This document shows, piece by piece, positions 51,607 through 63,781 of a stretch of 64,000 bases of DNA. The stretch's first letter is position 1; each line of letters starts with the position of its first letter. The position numbers were made by a program, and so were the translations under genes. Source of the DNA: Gymnogyps californianus (taxonomy: Eukaryota; Chordata; Aves; Accipitriformes; Cathartidae); assembly GCF_018139145.2 (NCBI RefSeq), contig NC_059473.1:7432503-7496502 (forward strand), in the 5' to 3' direction. The notes under the pieces are model-generated. The model made no database searches, was not told the origin of the DNA, and saw only the letters and a list, made by a program, of their open reading frames with translations.

Positions 51607-54600
51607 GAGGAGTCCACCTGTGAGTTCCTCATAGGTATAGAGGTGGGTATTACTTAATCATAACAGATTGAGACCACCTTTTCTTGATATTTTCCAAACA
51701 AAAGATAGCTAGAGAAGGATGTTACTGTTTCTGTAGAGTTTTAGATGGAAAAAAAAATCTAAAGTAAGTAATTGGTTGTCGTCTGTTAAAATATAGAGCT
51801 TTTCTGCATTAGGGCACAAATTCGTGAATCCAGGTTACTCTGTAAACTTTCAGGGGTTCTCATAAGATAATTGGAGGATAGGTGTGTTGCAGACCTTGTC
51901 GTGTTGTGAAATTAAATGGTGCACTGATTGGATCATGTATGCTAGTTCTGATGCTGGCTTTGGTATAGTCCATCTGACTTTAATCATGCCATGGGCACTG
52001 CTGCCAAGTTGTCTAACTATTGTTTAAATGAATTCCTGTCTTCCTGCTTAAGACAGCTTCTCTTGTGTTTGAAGGTGCCAAGCTATTCATTTTCTCAACT
52101 TTATTCCCACTTTGATGTGCTGTGAGACTATTGGCATATTTATAGGATGGCTGTCTCCCTCATCTTCCTTGAATTCTTCTGTCCTAAAAACCTATGTGCT
52201 ATTCAATAAGTGAGTTTATTCTGAATGTTGGTTTTGGGTTTTTTTTCCCCCCTAGGGCTCTTTTCTGATGCTTAAGTCCTATTCTAGCTCAGAGAAAGAC
52301 CTCGTCTACCCAGATGGTTGTCTTCCTACTGAGTTTTTAATTCCCCTACCTGTAAAACTAGCAACACAAATCCTGATTGCCTCTTTCCTAGCTGTTCTTG
52401 AGAAATTCTGGTTTCCCCATCATTAAATTGGTAATTTTTTGATTATGGTATTTCATATCTCTCTCTTTCCTCTCCGTCCGTGGCATGCGAAGAGATCTGT
52501 ATTTAAATATCATTTGAAAGTAGTTAATTACCTTGGAAGAGATAGCATAAATCCAGCTAAGACTCTGATTGCATTAACAAAATTGGCAATGATTTTCTCT
52601 GTCATCACCTTTCTGAAATATGATGTTACTCCTTGCAATAATAGGAAAGTCTTGGAGGATGCACTGTTTCAACTTAACCTGGGCATAAGTCTCAGAATAA
52701 TTAGAATAATGTGCAAATTATTCTAATGATATGAAACTTTCAGGTAGGAAGTGTGAATGCTGTAAATTACATTTGTGATCCTTTAACAAATGACCTGATG
52801 TATTATGCCTTCCAGAAATCTTCATCAAAACTGGTGCTGTCATCTCAGGAACCAATGATGGCCTGAGACTGTTTCTGAAGTTTTAACAAATTAAGATTGA
52901 AGCTTGTGATGTATTTGGTGTGATCCAGGAAAGTCCAGGGACACATCCATTCTGCTAGGGGATATGTGTGTCATTATTAAACAGTTCCCATTTGTCACCT
53001 GTGCAAAATCCTGGCCCTATTTGAAGCTGTTGTACTATATAGTGGGAAAAGCTCTAGGATCCAATGATGATTCAGTTATGCAAGTTAGTGCATAAGATCT
53101 GTCTGTTCACCTATAGCATTTTCTTCACAAGGGAATTTTGCAGGGAGAGCATTTTGATGCTAGTTAAAACATTTTCTGGTTTACTTTGCAAAGTCACTAT
53201 GTGGGAAAATGAATTGGTGGGTTGCTTCATGTAGATTTTAGTTCGGAATCCACACTGGGCAAAATCACTAAGTCTGGTTAGATCATCTCAAGTACCTTTC
53301 CGTTCAGTTACAGTCTTGATCCCAACAAATATTAGTTTCTTATCAAAAATGTACATGAGATCCATAGAATGAATTTCTAAATGCTAAACCACTTCTGGAA
53401 GAAATTTCCTGTATTAGTAGATCATCACCAGTGATGTGCAGAGACTGACAGCCTTTGAAGTGATACCACCTCATCGTCATCTTTGTTTGTTTGTTTATTC
53501 TTAAAGCCAAAACCATAGGATTTGAATGATCAGGAGATATTCTGATGTGGCCAGGCAGCGTGAATCTCGTAGCTTACTATAAGCTTTGGAAATAATAGCA
53601 AACACTTGCTGCAACTTGACGCCATGAACTATGTCAGGATTGCTGTAACCTAGGCGTTTCATCCAGTTCTATTGTCTGATTCAACGTGCCTGGCTTTCTG
53701 CTCTGTAATTGCTGTAAGGTTAGGAAATACCTTCTGGTATTTGTAAGTATCTCTCTGGGTAGTGAACTTCATTGGTTTGTCTCTAATAATTTGAAATTAT
53801 TAAGCTCCATCTTTGCCCTCATGCCTTCCTAGTCATGTAGAGTTGAGTCCACTTTGAATTTTCTGGGAGTAATGGCAAACAGAGGAATAGCTGTATCAGG
53901 CATACATATTCCTTTTTCTTTCTAGTGTTTCTTGCTATTGTTTGCAAGGTACAGATGCAAAGCCATTGGGAAAAGAGTTTACTATGCAATTTTTTTATGT
54001 CCCATGTGCTGTTTGATGTAAGTGCCTTAGTTGGTATTGGGTAGTATCTGTTATGGTTTATATTGCAATTTCTGAAACCTACAGTTCAAAATAATGTTTT
54101 CTTGGATTTTTGTCCCCATCATCACATTGCATTTTCATGGTTTGCTGCTGGCATTTGTCCTGAGTCTGTGTGCATGATTCTAAGATTCTGTGCTGTAGAG
54201 AGACATATGTGGCTTTTCTTTTGACAAGCACTGTAGTATGACCATTCTGCAATGTGCAGTTCTACTTGCTGGACTAACTTCGTGCCAGATGAAAACATGT
54301 GCTGATCTATAGGTTTTGCAAAAATTGCACACAGTAGACAGTTTACTTAATAGTTGCAAATAAACATTCATTGATGCCGGAATGCACGTTACTTGTAGTG
54401 TGTGCAGGGCTAGAAATTCATATCCTGACATACCAGGCTACTTACAAAACTAAGACAATGAAATGTGTACATTCCAAGTTCTTCTTTCTTCTAATTTGGA
54501 CCCCTTGCCACTGCTGTCTCTAGACTTTTACCAACTTATTTTCTTCCTGAACGTTATTTATGAGTAAGTCGTCTGCATCCTTCCAACCTCCTATGTTGCA

Positions 54601-55634
54601 CTCAAAAGTATCATTTTAGCATCAGAGTAAAGTGTTAGTCTGAAAATTATATAGTAAGGGTATTGTTTTCCTAATTATATAACAATGTTTTCTATTTAAC
54701 AGTGTATTTCTAATGTGCATGTCATTCACATCTGTATTTTCATAGTATTAGTGTCATAGTTGGCATTGCAGGACTTGATTATCTGCTGCTGAAAGAATTT
54801 ATTATAAGGTGAATACGTTGGAGTTTCACTTGTGCTCGACTGAAAAAATGATGCAAGTCTGGAAGGTGAAGATCCTGTCTTTTCATACCTTTGTTGGCGT
54901 TTGCCTGTAGTATGCTGTCATGAATCTGTACAGAGAGGCTGCAAGTTTTTAGTCAGTAATTAGGTGACAGTTGGTTAACAAATCAAAAGCCATTTCCCTG
55001 GTGCTTGGGAAAATGTAATAATTATGGCAGTTAACCTGGTGGGTTTGCATAAAACCTGACAGTTTTATTCTTTGAGACCCAGCCTTCTGGTGACAATGAT
55101 CCATAGGGGACAGAATTACACAGCAGCCACTTCAAACTGTGACTATCCAGTGGCAAGCTCTGAGTGGGATTCAGCTGGACCATACCCTTCTCACAGCTAA
55201 AATGGAATCCTGTAGTACTCCATCTTCAGCTTCTTCTCCAGAAGGGTGCAGGCCTCTCTAGGTCCTGTCATCCCCATGTGGCTATCTCGCACATCCTAGG
55301 ACATCTAAAATCACCTACATTTAGGGTCTTGTCCCAGATGGTTTTCTTCTAATGTTAGGGAGGAAACGTCTTAGAACCAAACCATCTGCAAGGAATCGGA
55401 TGTTGTGTCAGTGATTATCAGTCTGTTCTCCTGTCAGTTTTTAGCTGTAGCAACACACTGTCCTAATTTGCTCAAGATTTCAATGCCATCTTGAAATCTG
55501 ACAAATATTGAGCAAATGTGGCTGTCACTTGGTTCACAGTTTTTAACACCTATCTCTTCATATACATATCTGTCTTGGAAGCTTTATGTAGATCAATTTG
55601 CATTGCTTTTTCAATAGGTTGTATGCAACAACAT
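51607..55634. other. SPTLC3 intron 1, no gene recognised
   Basis: AT-rich noncoding sequence. A (TTTG)n-like run of four units is at about 53483-53499. No RNA gene, exon or identifiable transposon. Confidence 0.65.
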
Positions 55635-55726
55635 GATAAAATCTGATCCAGAAACAGATGAAATGTTCTTCTTAAACTGAGGGAGAGTAAAATAAAGTTT
55701 CACCTGCTTCTGGATCAGATTTTATT
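55635..55726 (-). ncRNA. Candidate hairpin RNA (pre-miRNA-like) or MITE-like palindrome
   Basis: Two 36-nt arms (55635-55670 and 55691-55726) are inverted copies around a 20-nt loop. The core AAAATCTGATCCAGAA pairs perfectly over 16 bp with TTCTGGATCAGATTTT. On the + strand the arms differ by A-C pairs at 55654/55707 and 55658/55703. On the minus strand these become G-U wobbles, leaving a nearly unbroken stem of about 29 bp with mismatches only near the loop. Size, loop and wobble pattern fit a pre-miRNA within an intron, antisense to SPTLC3. A miniature inverted-repeat transposon would look similar. Expression cannot be judged from sequence. Confidence 0.4.
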
Positions 55727-55965
55727 CCTAGTGGGGAACTTATATTTAAAGACAAAGACTTTATTATTCTCCCAGTAGTTTTATTTCAAGGATATAGCTG
55801 TCTGCGCTTACTGCTGCTGTATTGGAAGTGGCCATAATAGCTCAAAAAATATTTAATTAAGGAGAGGTTTCAAAAAGCAGATTGGGATTTCTGAATTTCT
55901 TTAAAGTTTATGTTGTCTATACAGAACAGACTTGCATGAAAACGTGAGTTCTCGGGTCTCAGTTT

Positions 55966-56056
55966 CCTTGACGCAACTCCACTCACGCAAGTTTGCTTCT
56001 AACTTACACCAGCATAAGCGGTTACCTCTTTGCTAGTAAATTAATCAGGGCCAGCA
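55966..56056. repeat. Remnant of ancient amniote interspersed repeat
   Basis: 'aactccactcacgcaag', TAACTTACACCAGCATAAG and AATCAGGGCC follow the block order 'actcc ... tttacaccagcgtaag ... aatcaggccc' of an old amniote repeat that I know as abundant in reptiles including birds. It is degraded; strand is uncertain because the family is partly palindromic. Confidence 0.45.
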
Positions 56057-57189
56057 CACAGGTTTAGTACTGTGACGCTGTCTATGCTGTTCAATTCTCA
56101 GCCTCCCCTTGATACAAATCTGGCTCATGCCAAGTAGCACTATTCGAGAGGCTGCAGGACTTAAATGCAATGAAAAATTCCTCACTTTAAGGGTAGTATG
56201 AACAAATATTTAAGTATTATTCATGCTATTGCATAGCTATCTTTTATTTTTCTTTGCTAATGTAAATATCGTGTTTTGTAACTATTCCTTATAAAGGTGT
56301 TGCCAGGAGTGTGCTGAATAGACTTCAAGATCAGTTTACGTTATTATTAGAGCAAGCTATTTTGATTAAGTTTGTGTCCACTGTAGTCAGTATTTTATAC
56401 TGATGCCCATTCCAATAGCACTGTAAGATCTGTTGTTGGTGTTAATTTGTCCATTTTAAAAACTGAAGGCATTTAGGAGGGGATTCTTCATTAGGGGAGA
56501 GTTTCAAAATACTTTGGGTAACTATGGAATATGGAGATCTAAGAGGTATTGCACTTAAAGCTGACTTTACTGTATTGGCATCACTCCTGTTGACTTCCTT
56601 GGCATCAAAATCTTGCCCAGGAATTCTCTTCCTGTGAGTGTCTTACTGGAAACCAATTTGCAGCTGTGGTTTAAGGCCGCTGCTAAATCTGTTGACATGG
56701 GTTCTCTATAACTATGTGCTACAGAGTTAAAAGGCTGAGCTGTCAGTGTGGCCTTTGGTATCAAGAGAGTACAAGACAGCATGATCTAATAAGCGAAGCA
56801 GAGATTTAACACACAGAAGTTGCATATCCTGATTGTGCTTTTAGTTTCCGAGAAGTCAATGTAATCCTAGATTTGTCAAACTCTATGGCAAAACGTCCAT
56901 TTGTTTTGAATTTCATCTATAGGCTTTCTGTGTTGGGTGTCTTTACATTGCATTAGTAGATTCCTTGCATTTGTGTCTGGAAAGTATACTTACTCTGTGG
57001 CAAACTACTGAGGAACTATTTTGATTTGGAATGTTAGCAGAATTTTTAAAACAAGCCAATAAAATGTGGATTAGCATATCACAAAGGGTAGTTACTCAAG
57101 ATTTTTAAAGGAAGCCAAACATAAAATTGCTGAGTAACTCTGGGCTGCTGCTTAAGTTGGCCTTTTTACCAGAGAAATGGGGGGTTACA
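56057..57189. other. SPTLC3 intron 1, no feature recognised
   Basis: Noncoding AT-rich sequence, with no repeat or exon visible. Confidence 0.7.
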
Positions 57190-58200
57190 AATAAGATACA
57201 GTTTTTGAAAAGGTGACCAGGGAGATGCAGGGAATGGAGTCCCCCAGGGATCTCTTACTGGACCTGTGCTCTCTCACATTTTCACCAATGGTCTGGAAAA
57301 AGGGGTGAGGAGAAATAGGTGACAACATGTGTTGACAATACCAAATTTTTCAGGGTAGTGAAAAATTAGCTCTGGACAGCAAGCATTACAGAAAGTCCTC
57401 GTTGGTAGTGTGTAATGCTGATAAAACAGTAGACAAAATTGCAGGTCACTAAATAAAAAACAGTGAATGAATCGGAGGGGGAAATGATCCTAAGAATGCA
57501 CAAATAGCAATGTGCTGTAAATTACGTATTTATTGCAACTGAGGAAGGATATTTTGTAATCATAAGAGATATTTCTGAAACTGCAAACTGTGGCAAGAAG
57601 GCAAATAGGATGTTAACAATCTTTAAAAAAGCAACAGAAAACATGACAAAGCATCATTTGCAGGTTTATGAATCCATACAATGCCCTCAAGTGTTGTATG
57701 CAATTTTAATTTCCTTCCTCTGCATCTCAAAAAGGTATTATTGACCTTTGCAGACTGAAGACAAAGTTGAGCATTAAAAATATAGATTTTTATTTATTTT
57801 TTTATTTTATTTTTTAAATCTGTGTAAGGACAAGGACACTAGACTAGAATTAAATAGATTAAGATTCTCCAGCTTGGGAAGAGACAAGTGGAGAGGCAGA
57901 AGTCATTTAAGTACAGAAAATTAAGAGTTGTGTAATTGGTTCAGTAGGAAAGCTGAACAGACAGCAATGGTCAAAGTAAATTGTTGAATGAAATTATCAG
58001 GCAATTTTATAATAAAAAAAGGAAATACTTTTTTTACAGATTAAATTAATTATCAAAATTCACAATTCATTTCCACAGTATTTGTGGGTTCAAAAATGAT
58101 GAACAAATTCATAGTTATCCCCTGATGACTATTAAATGTGATGATACAATCTCAGGCTCATGAAATCTCAAAGCCACCCATTGCTGGAAGTTGGGAGAAT
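57190..58200 (+). mobile_element. Ancient CR1/L3-like LINE 3' end
   Basis: The + strand shows 'gagtcccccagggatctcttactggacc', 'tcaccaatggtctggaaaaaggg', 'ttgacaataccaaa', 'aatgctgataaaac', 'gaggaaggatattttgtaatc', 'ggcaaataggatgttaacaatc', 'cctcaagtgttgtatgcaatttta' and 'catctcaaaaaggtatta'. It then continues through 'ttcaaaaatgatgaacaaattcatag' and 'cccattgctggaagttgggag'. This is the end of CR1 ORF2 (QGSVLGP..LF..FINDLE type) plus the 3' UTR of an old CR1. Many indels are present, and the T-rich insertion at 57786-57818 is secondary. Confidence 0.88.
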
Positions 58201-61058
58201 ATACTGAGAAAATTATCATTCTCTATTTTTGTTTTTAGAATCCTTGCCTAATCATCTGCTACTTAGGATTGCTACAGTTGAGGTATGGAGCTAGAAAATG
58301 TACTGTCTACTACAGGTGTTACTACGGATAATAATATACTTGTGAGTGTAGAATTCAGCAGAGCACCCAGTGTGTAACTAGTGTAACTAGTGATCTCTGA
58401 ATCATTTCAGGCATTTGTAGGAGATCTGCTGTATTTGATTTTGGTGCCAGCAACAGCTTAATTACACCTGTCTTCACTGTCTAGATGCTTTAAATGCATA
58501 GTTTTCAGTTCCACCTCTTTCTTCTCAAATAAAACTTTATGATAACATGTAAAAAGTCAACAGTAATGTAATGCAAAATGGCAATTAACAATTCATCCAC
58601 TGACAGTTTAGGTTGGCTGAAATTGTTGAACTTCCTCATGATGTTCAGTCAGTCACCCATACCTCAATGCCTGGATTTGAAGTGCTGCACAGAAGCATCC
58701 ACATTACCACTCTCCAGAAGCAGCAAATCCACTTGGTTTGGTTATTGCAATCCTGAGACTCTTTCTCTGCTTTTTTGTGGGACTCTAGGGATGGATGAAA
58801 TGCTCTTTGTTTTCCTCGCTTTAGTTTGTAGACAAGATGTCACTGTATCTTTTTGAGTTTGTTCTCCCGGCCTTGTACTAACCTTGGGCTATTTGAAGAC
58901 TCTTGGGTTTCATCATTCATAGACTGGAGAATATGGGCCACAGTCTGACTCTGCATTCTTAGTACTTTACTAATATTGGTGCTGTTTACTACTAGCCGTT
59001 TGTATTAAGGATAGTAGGTGACAGTGGTTATATGCTTAAATACATATGTCATACTGACTGCATAAAATAGCAGCAGCTGCAATGAGAGTTCCACAATAGA
59101 AGAATTTTATTTGAAGAAGAGTTTTGCAATGCAGGTGTCTGATACGAGCTTCCCTGTTCCTTTACCAATAAGATATATAACAACAAAGTGTTTCTTAATA
59201 AAATTGATAAACAGAATCATCATGCTAATTCTCTCCTGAGGGCTCAGGTGCATTATCACATCATCACAGCTTGACAAGCTACTATGTCAATTGAATTGCC
59301 ATAGATGACCATAAGTATGCTCTTCACCCATGGCAAATGTAAGGTAATAAGTCTGAGCTTAACCCTTGATGAAATACTTTGTCTTGTCGCTGTGTGCACA
59401 CAGCTATTCTGGCTCATGTGAAATATGACTTGACCATGTATTTAACTCATCCTCCTAAAATGTTTTTCATGGTAAATAGGTTGCCCTAAAAGAGCAATTA
59501 GCTTGAGGTAGGAGTGCATGTGTAGCATTGCTTCAAAGATCTACCCTCACACGGTGAGAGCCAGCCCTGCATTCCTCCTCCCTCGCAGGGCAATAAGTCT
59601 TTCTAAAGTCTAAATGTGTTTTTGTTCAGCCCTACTAGCAATTTTTTCCTTTTTGGGTTTCCTTCAAAATCCTTATATTCTATCTTGTGCCCGACACCTT
59701 TTTTTCCTATCCCCCCCCCCCCTTTTTTTTTTCCCTCTTTCTCTTCCAAGAAAACTTTGTGAATCCAGGAATGGACAGCAAGTTACTACTGAAATCAAAA
59801 TCTTTTGAGGATAAAGGCATATCGGTGCAGTATGAAGATCAATAATACTCTAGGTCTGACAAGTACAGTGAGTTTGCAGTTGTTCTTAATATGATTATTC
59901 AATTTCAGCTTGCTGCATTACCTAAATAAATTATCTACTTTTTTTAGTTCATCCATCCCACAGGCAGCAATGTATTAATGGTTTTTCTTCTTATGTTGGT
60001 AGTCTTGCTTTATAATATGCTCAAAAATGTATGTCTTATGTCTTTTTTCTTTTTTTTTTTTACAGAGGGCACTATTTTTTCTGTATTACATTTTGTTATT
60101 TTTGAATTGGCAGATTGGCTGTTACTAGACAGTAACTGTAAATGCTGTCATGTTTTGCAGAAATGAGGGAGTTACCTCTCTTCCACAGAATAATCTGATA
60201 AGCCTACTGAATATAAGTTGGTTTGAGAAGATTGCAACTGAAAAACTTAGCTGCTTTAATTTGAAAATGGAAATTTTAGAATACTTGCAAGACAGAATAT
60301 TTTCAAGACAAAATATTTTGTCCACACATGGCTGAAAATTTCTAGAAGCTGCTCACAATAGGGTCACTAATTCAATAAGCAGGGTGTCTGTGTGTCTCCT
60401 CTTTTTTTTTTTCTTTTTTTTTTTTAAGTACCCTTAGAATTATGGAAGAAGTCACTGAAAATATGATTAAAAGCATTTGTGAAATCAGAACAGAAATAGA
60501 AGGCTGGGATCATAGCTGTTTTGGATACTTCCTCAGATCTGCAGAACATCATGGTAAAGGTGCCCTATTTTAGACAGGATTTGTTGTATATAGGTTAGTT
60601 GCTGCAATGGGTTACACAAGACTTCCAGAAGCAGAGTCAGGCGTAGTGTAGGTGAGTTTTTAATGCTGCCCTTCCCTTTTTATAGCTCTGTCTTGCAAGA
60701 ACAGAGTATTGTGGTTTCCATTTAATCATCGTTGAAATAATTGTCCAATTACACAATAATACGTTGCCAATCTTTCATAAGTTTCACATTTCAAAATAGA
60801 CAAGGGAGTGGTGTTGAAGACACCTGCAATTGAGGACATTGGTGGAGAGGTAAGAAAATGGAAGATACTTGTAGTGGTTAGTAACAACTGCAGTGTTAAA
60901 GGTCCTCCTCTTCAGGTATAGGTTGCATCAACTGATACAGTGTGAGGTCTAAACGTCTCTCCTAATTTGTGGCGTATTAGAGAAAAAGGTTTGCCTTGAG
61001 GTCTAAGCTTTGATGAGATTAAATGTATTAATCACAAATTTCTGTTCTATATTTTCAG
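58201..61058 (+). other. SPTLC3 intron 1, last part
   Basis: Noncoding. Contains an 11-bp tandem duplication (GTGTAACTAGT, about 58370-58390), the pyrimidine tract at 59711-59747, and T-runs at 60050-60061 and 60402-60425. The intron ends with the pyrimidine-rich acceptor TATTTTCAG at 61050-61058. Confidence 0.75.
59711..59747. repeat. Pure pyrimidine tract C12-T12-CT rich
   Basis: 37 uninterrupted pyrimidines: 12 C, then 12 T, then C/T mixture. This kind of homopyrimidine run can form triplex or slipped DNA and is error-prone in sequencing. Confidence 0.95.
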
Positions 61059-61250
61059 AAGAATGGCGTATCAAATGGAACTCTCTACAAAAAAAAATTT
61101 ATTGAGCACTTTGAACAGGCACCAATGTATGTTGCTGTTTTTACTTTCCTGGGTTTTGGAGTGGGAACAATATTTGGCTACCTGCGAGATTTTATGAGAG
61201 CCTGGGGACTAGAAAAACGTAACGTTGCTGCAGAGAGAGAACAACAAAAA
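61059..61250 (+). CDS. SPTLC3: SPTLC3 coding exon 2 (residues 39-102)
   Basis: 64 codons in phase 0 at both ends, between acceptor TTTTCAG and donor GTATGT. It begins [10 protein letters not shown], then a cytoplasm-facing [11 protein letters not shown] hydrophobic, glycine-containing segment follows (about residues 59-79: [18 protein letters not shown]), the single predicted transmembrane helix that anchors the subunit in the ER. After it come [11 protein letters not shown] and the charged AAEREQQK. The GYLRDF motif and the helix are shared by SPTLC2 and SPTLC3. The WGLEKRN and AAERE wording is closer to SPTLC3. Nothing is broken; a stretch of nine A within codons 11-13 is a possible slippage site. 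Confidence 0.93.
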
Positions 61251-62856
61251 GTATGTATGAAAAAGACATTATGTATCCACAGCTGAGTTTTTCCCCTGCT
61301 TGCAAGATATGTACAGTAACCTGCCAAAGTAATAAGGCAGACAACTTTCACCTTAGAGAAGAACATTACATAGGGATGAGAGGAATGACACGCACTGCAG
61401 TATAGTTGAACACATGTGTATGAATATGTACCTATATATATGTAAAATCATAATTTTCACCCAGAAAGATGTTCACCTTGTTCTAAGAGTGTCAGAATAC
61501 TCTCAGCAAAATAGAATCTCAGCGTATTAGGTCCATCCACAGAAAAAGAAAACTCAGAAATGCCTTATTGTTAAATATATCATCTCTCCAAATCTCTTAA
61601 ATCCCAATTTTTCTTTGTCCCATCTGGCTGTCTTACTTTGTCCTTCATAGCAATAGGCAGTACTAACATCTTTGTAATTGCTCGCTTATGTTTGCTGAAC
61701 TGCTGGTCACAGAGCAGTCAGGAGTCATTGTCCCAGCACAGAGTGAATGTAGCCTGAATTCTTGCGAGTCCTGAACTTAGGAATTTTTTCATCCCGCACA
61801 GTTCTAAGGGAAACTTGCACCTCCGCAAGCTCAATTGCCTTCTAACTTTGTTTAGATTTTTTTGTTGCTCCTCCTTCTCTGTGCAGTTTGAGCCATCGTT
61901 TACAATAATACCTGGCATAATGGAAGAAAAATGCAAATAGTGTTACTGTTCCTCTTACAAATAAAATTCACGAAATTGTTTCCTGTTTTGGCTCTTCAAA
62001 GATGCATGAACTACTTAATGAAATATCATGGTGCAGTCTTTTTGTCAGCATTCTCATGGAATATCCTTTTCAATTCACTTCATGATTTGGCCATTTGTTG
62101 AGCTATTTTGATTCCAGACATGCCAGTTAAATCTTTTTGCCATCCACCATGGATTACGTGTTCATTTAATTCTGCAGTCTCCCACATATGTAACTACATG
62201 CCATGTTATTTTATCAGTTTATTGTATCCAGTGTCTAATATGGCTATAGTGCTGTTTCGTATAAAACTTTGTTTAGATTCCATACCTTTCTTTTTACTTA
62301 ATTTCCAAGTAAAATCCATAGATAGAAATCAATTGTCAACCAAACTAGTTGTCTTAACTGGCTGTTTGCATGTCCAGTCTAGGCCAATAATGCCCAGATG
62401 AATTACATTGGACTAGCTTTAATCTAATGTATCCAGCTTTTCATGAAATATAATGAGTTTTTTATCCTAGTTGTGCAATCTGCTCCACACATAGCAAAAT
62501 GCTCAATTTGAAACATTTGGTTTCTCCAAGTGAAAGAATCATGAGTTCTTCCATTTCCAACTTTCCAAATATTGGACTGGAGAATTAGGCCAACTTGGTG
62601 ACCATTTAAAAAAAAACAAAAAACCCCCCAAAAAACCACAACAAAAAACCCTCACCCCCTAAAAAAGCCAACAGTGTATTTCAAGGGAATTAAAGTAAGA
62701 TATTTGCTGATTGGAGTTGTTTGTAACATAGGAACATGTGGCTGTTACAGCTCTCTGTTTACTAATGAATCAGTTTTTCCTTTTTAATGGGCATGCCTTG
62801 GGTACAGAAGCAGACATTTTCCTAGCAACATAACCCTGTGCGTGTTTTCAAACCAG
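61251..62856 (+). other. SPTLC3 intron 2
   Basis: 1606 bp, donor GTATGT and acceptor CAAACCAG. Noncoding, with an A/C-rich simple stretch at 62608-62666. A minus-strand open frame and a 97-codon + strand frame at 62108-62401 lack recognisable motifs. Confidence 0.85.
62608..62666. repeat. A/C-rich low-complexity tract
   Basis: Runs of A broken by C clusters (for example AAAAACCCCCCAAAAAACC) over about 60 bp. There is no clear repeat unit. Confidence 0.9.
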
Positions 62857-63011
62857 GATTTTGTGCCACTTTATCAAGATTTTGAGAACTTTTACACCAG
62901 AAACCTCTATATGAGAATACGGGATAACTGGAATCGTCCAATTTGCAGTGTCCCGGGGCCTCAGTTTGACCTCATGGAACGTGTTACAGATGATTACAAC
63001 TGGACATTTAG
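62857..63011 (+). CDS. SPTLC3: SPTLC3 coding exon 3 (residues 103-153 plus 2 nt)
   Basis: 51 complete codons plus AG, ending in phase 2 before donor GTGAGT; the split arginine codon is normal for this family. It encodes [20 protein letters not shown], then [14 protein letters not shown] and [15 protein letters not shown]. This is the highly conserved entry to the catalytic fold of the long-chain-base subunits (alpha-oxoamine synthase family). DFVPLYQDF and FDLMERV fit SPTLC3, whereas SPTLC2 has DFVSLYQDF and DIMERQ at these places, which decides the paralogue. The PLP-binding lysine and active-site residues lie in later exons, outside the window. Confidence 0.95.
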
Positions 63012-63781
63012 GTGAGTCAGCTTACACTCTGCAGCTGTCAGCTTCATAAGAATACTCCTGATATATCTGCAAAGCACAGAAAGTTGCATCTTGCCCCTCA
63101 TACCTAGATCTTTGACTAATATGCATCAGTATATTTTTTTCCAAAATCAGTACCGTGCTGACATTCTGTCCCCTTTCCTCTGAATTTTGTTTGGAAATGC
63201 AGTATGGAAGGGACTGAACTCTATCGCAAACGGGTTTTGTTTGGCTGTGTCACCACAAGTCAGACTGCCTACGCTTCATTTATAACAGCAGACCTTCAGT
63301 CAGAATATTACAACTAAATTTGTATCCCTTGGTTAGGATTTAAATCATAATTTCTTGCATTGCATAAATGTAGCTTCTTACATAGTGAGTCTTTGGCAGT
63401 GAGTTTTAAGCACTTTACAGCTTGAAGATTTCAGTGTATTGCAACTGTTACTGAGTTAAATAGACATGGAAATTCACCACATAGACAATGTGTAGGTTGA
63501 CTATATTTCAGCTTATTGAGAATGTGTCATAGTGTTTCCCACACCATTTTCCTCATGTTTAATTTCTCTGTGTGTGTGTGTGAACACTCATGACTTTCTG
63601 GAAACTGTTGACAATTTGCTTGAAAAAATACTGTCTATAAGATGTTCCCTATATAAAGCCCTAGCTTTGTTTGTTTGTTTATTTACATCCATAAAAGCAC
63701 CATTTCACCTAATGCCAGTATATTGCCATCTACAGCTTGGAATCTGGAAAACATTCTGAGCAGGATGCAGTATTTAGTCAG
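63012..63781 (+). other. SPTLC3 intron 3, visible part
   Basis: Starts with GTGAGT. AT-rich noncoding sequence with a short GT run at 63569-63582. It runs into the LTR below and past the window end. Confidence 0.85.

Noticed and set aside
60796..60850. Possible extra SPTLC3 exon ending at GAG/GTAAGA (ACAAGGGAGTGGTGTTGAAG region)
   Set aside because: It has a donor-like end, but no good pyrimidine-rich acceptor before it, and exons 1 and 2 already join in phase with a family-like sequence.
31275..63011. Gene could be SPTLC2 rather than SPTLC3
   Set aside because: The N-terminus MANP...VCNG, and in exon 3 DFVPLYQDF and FDLMERV, fit SPTLC3; SPTLC2 differs at these places.
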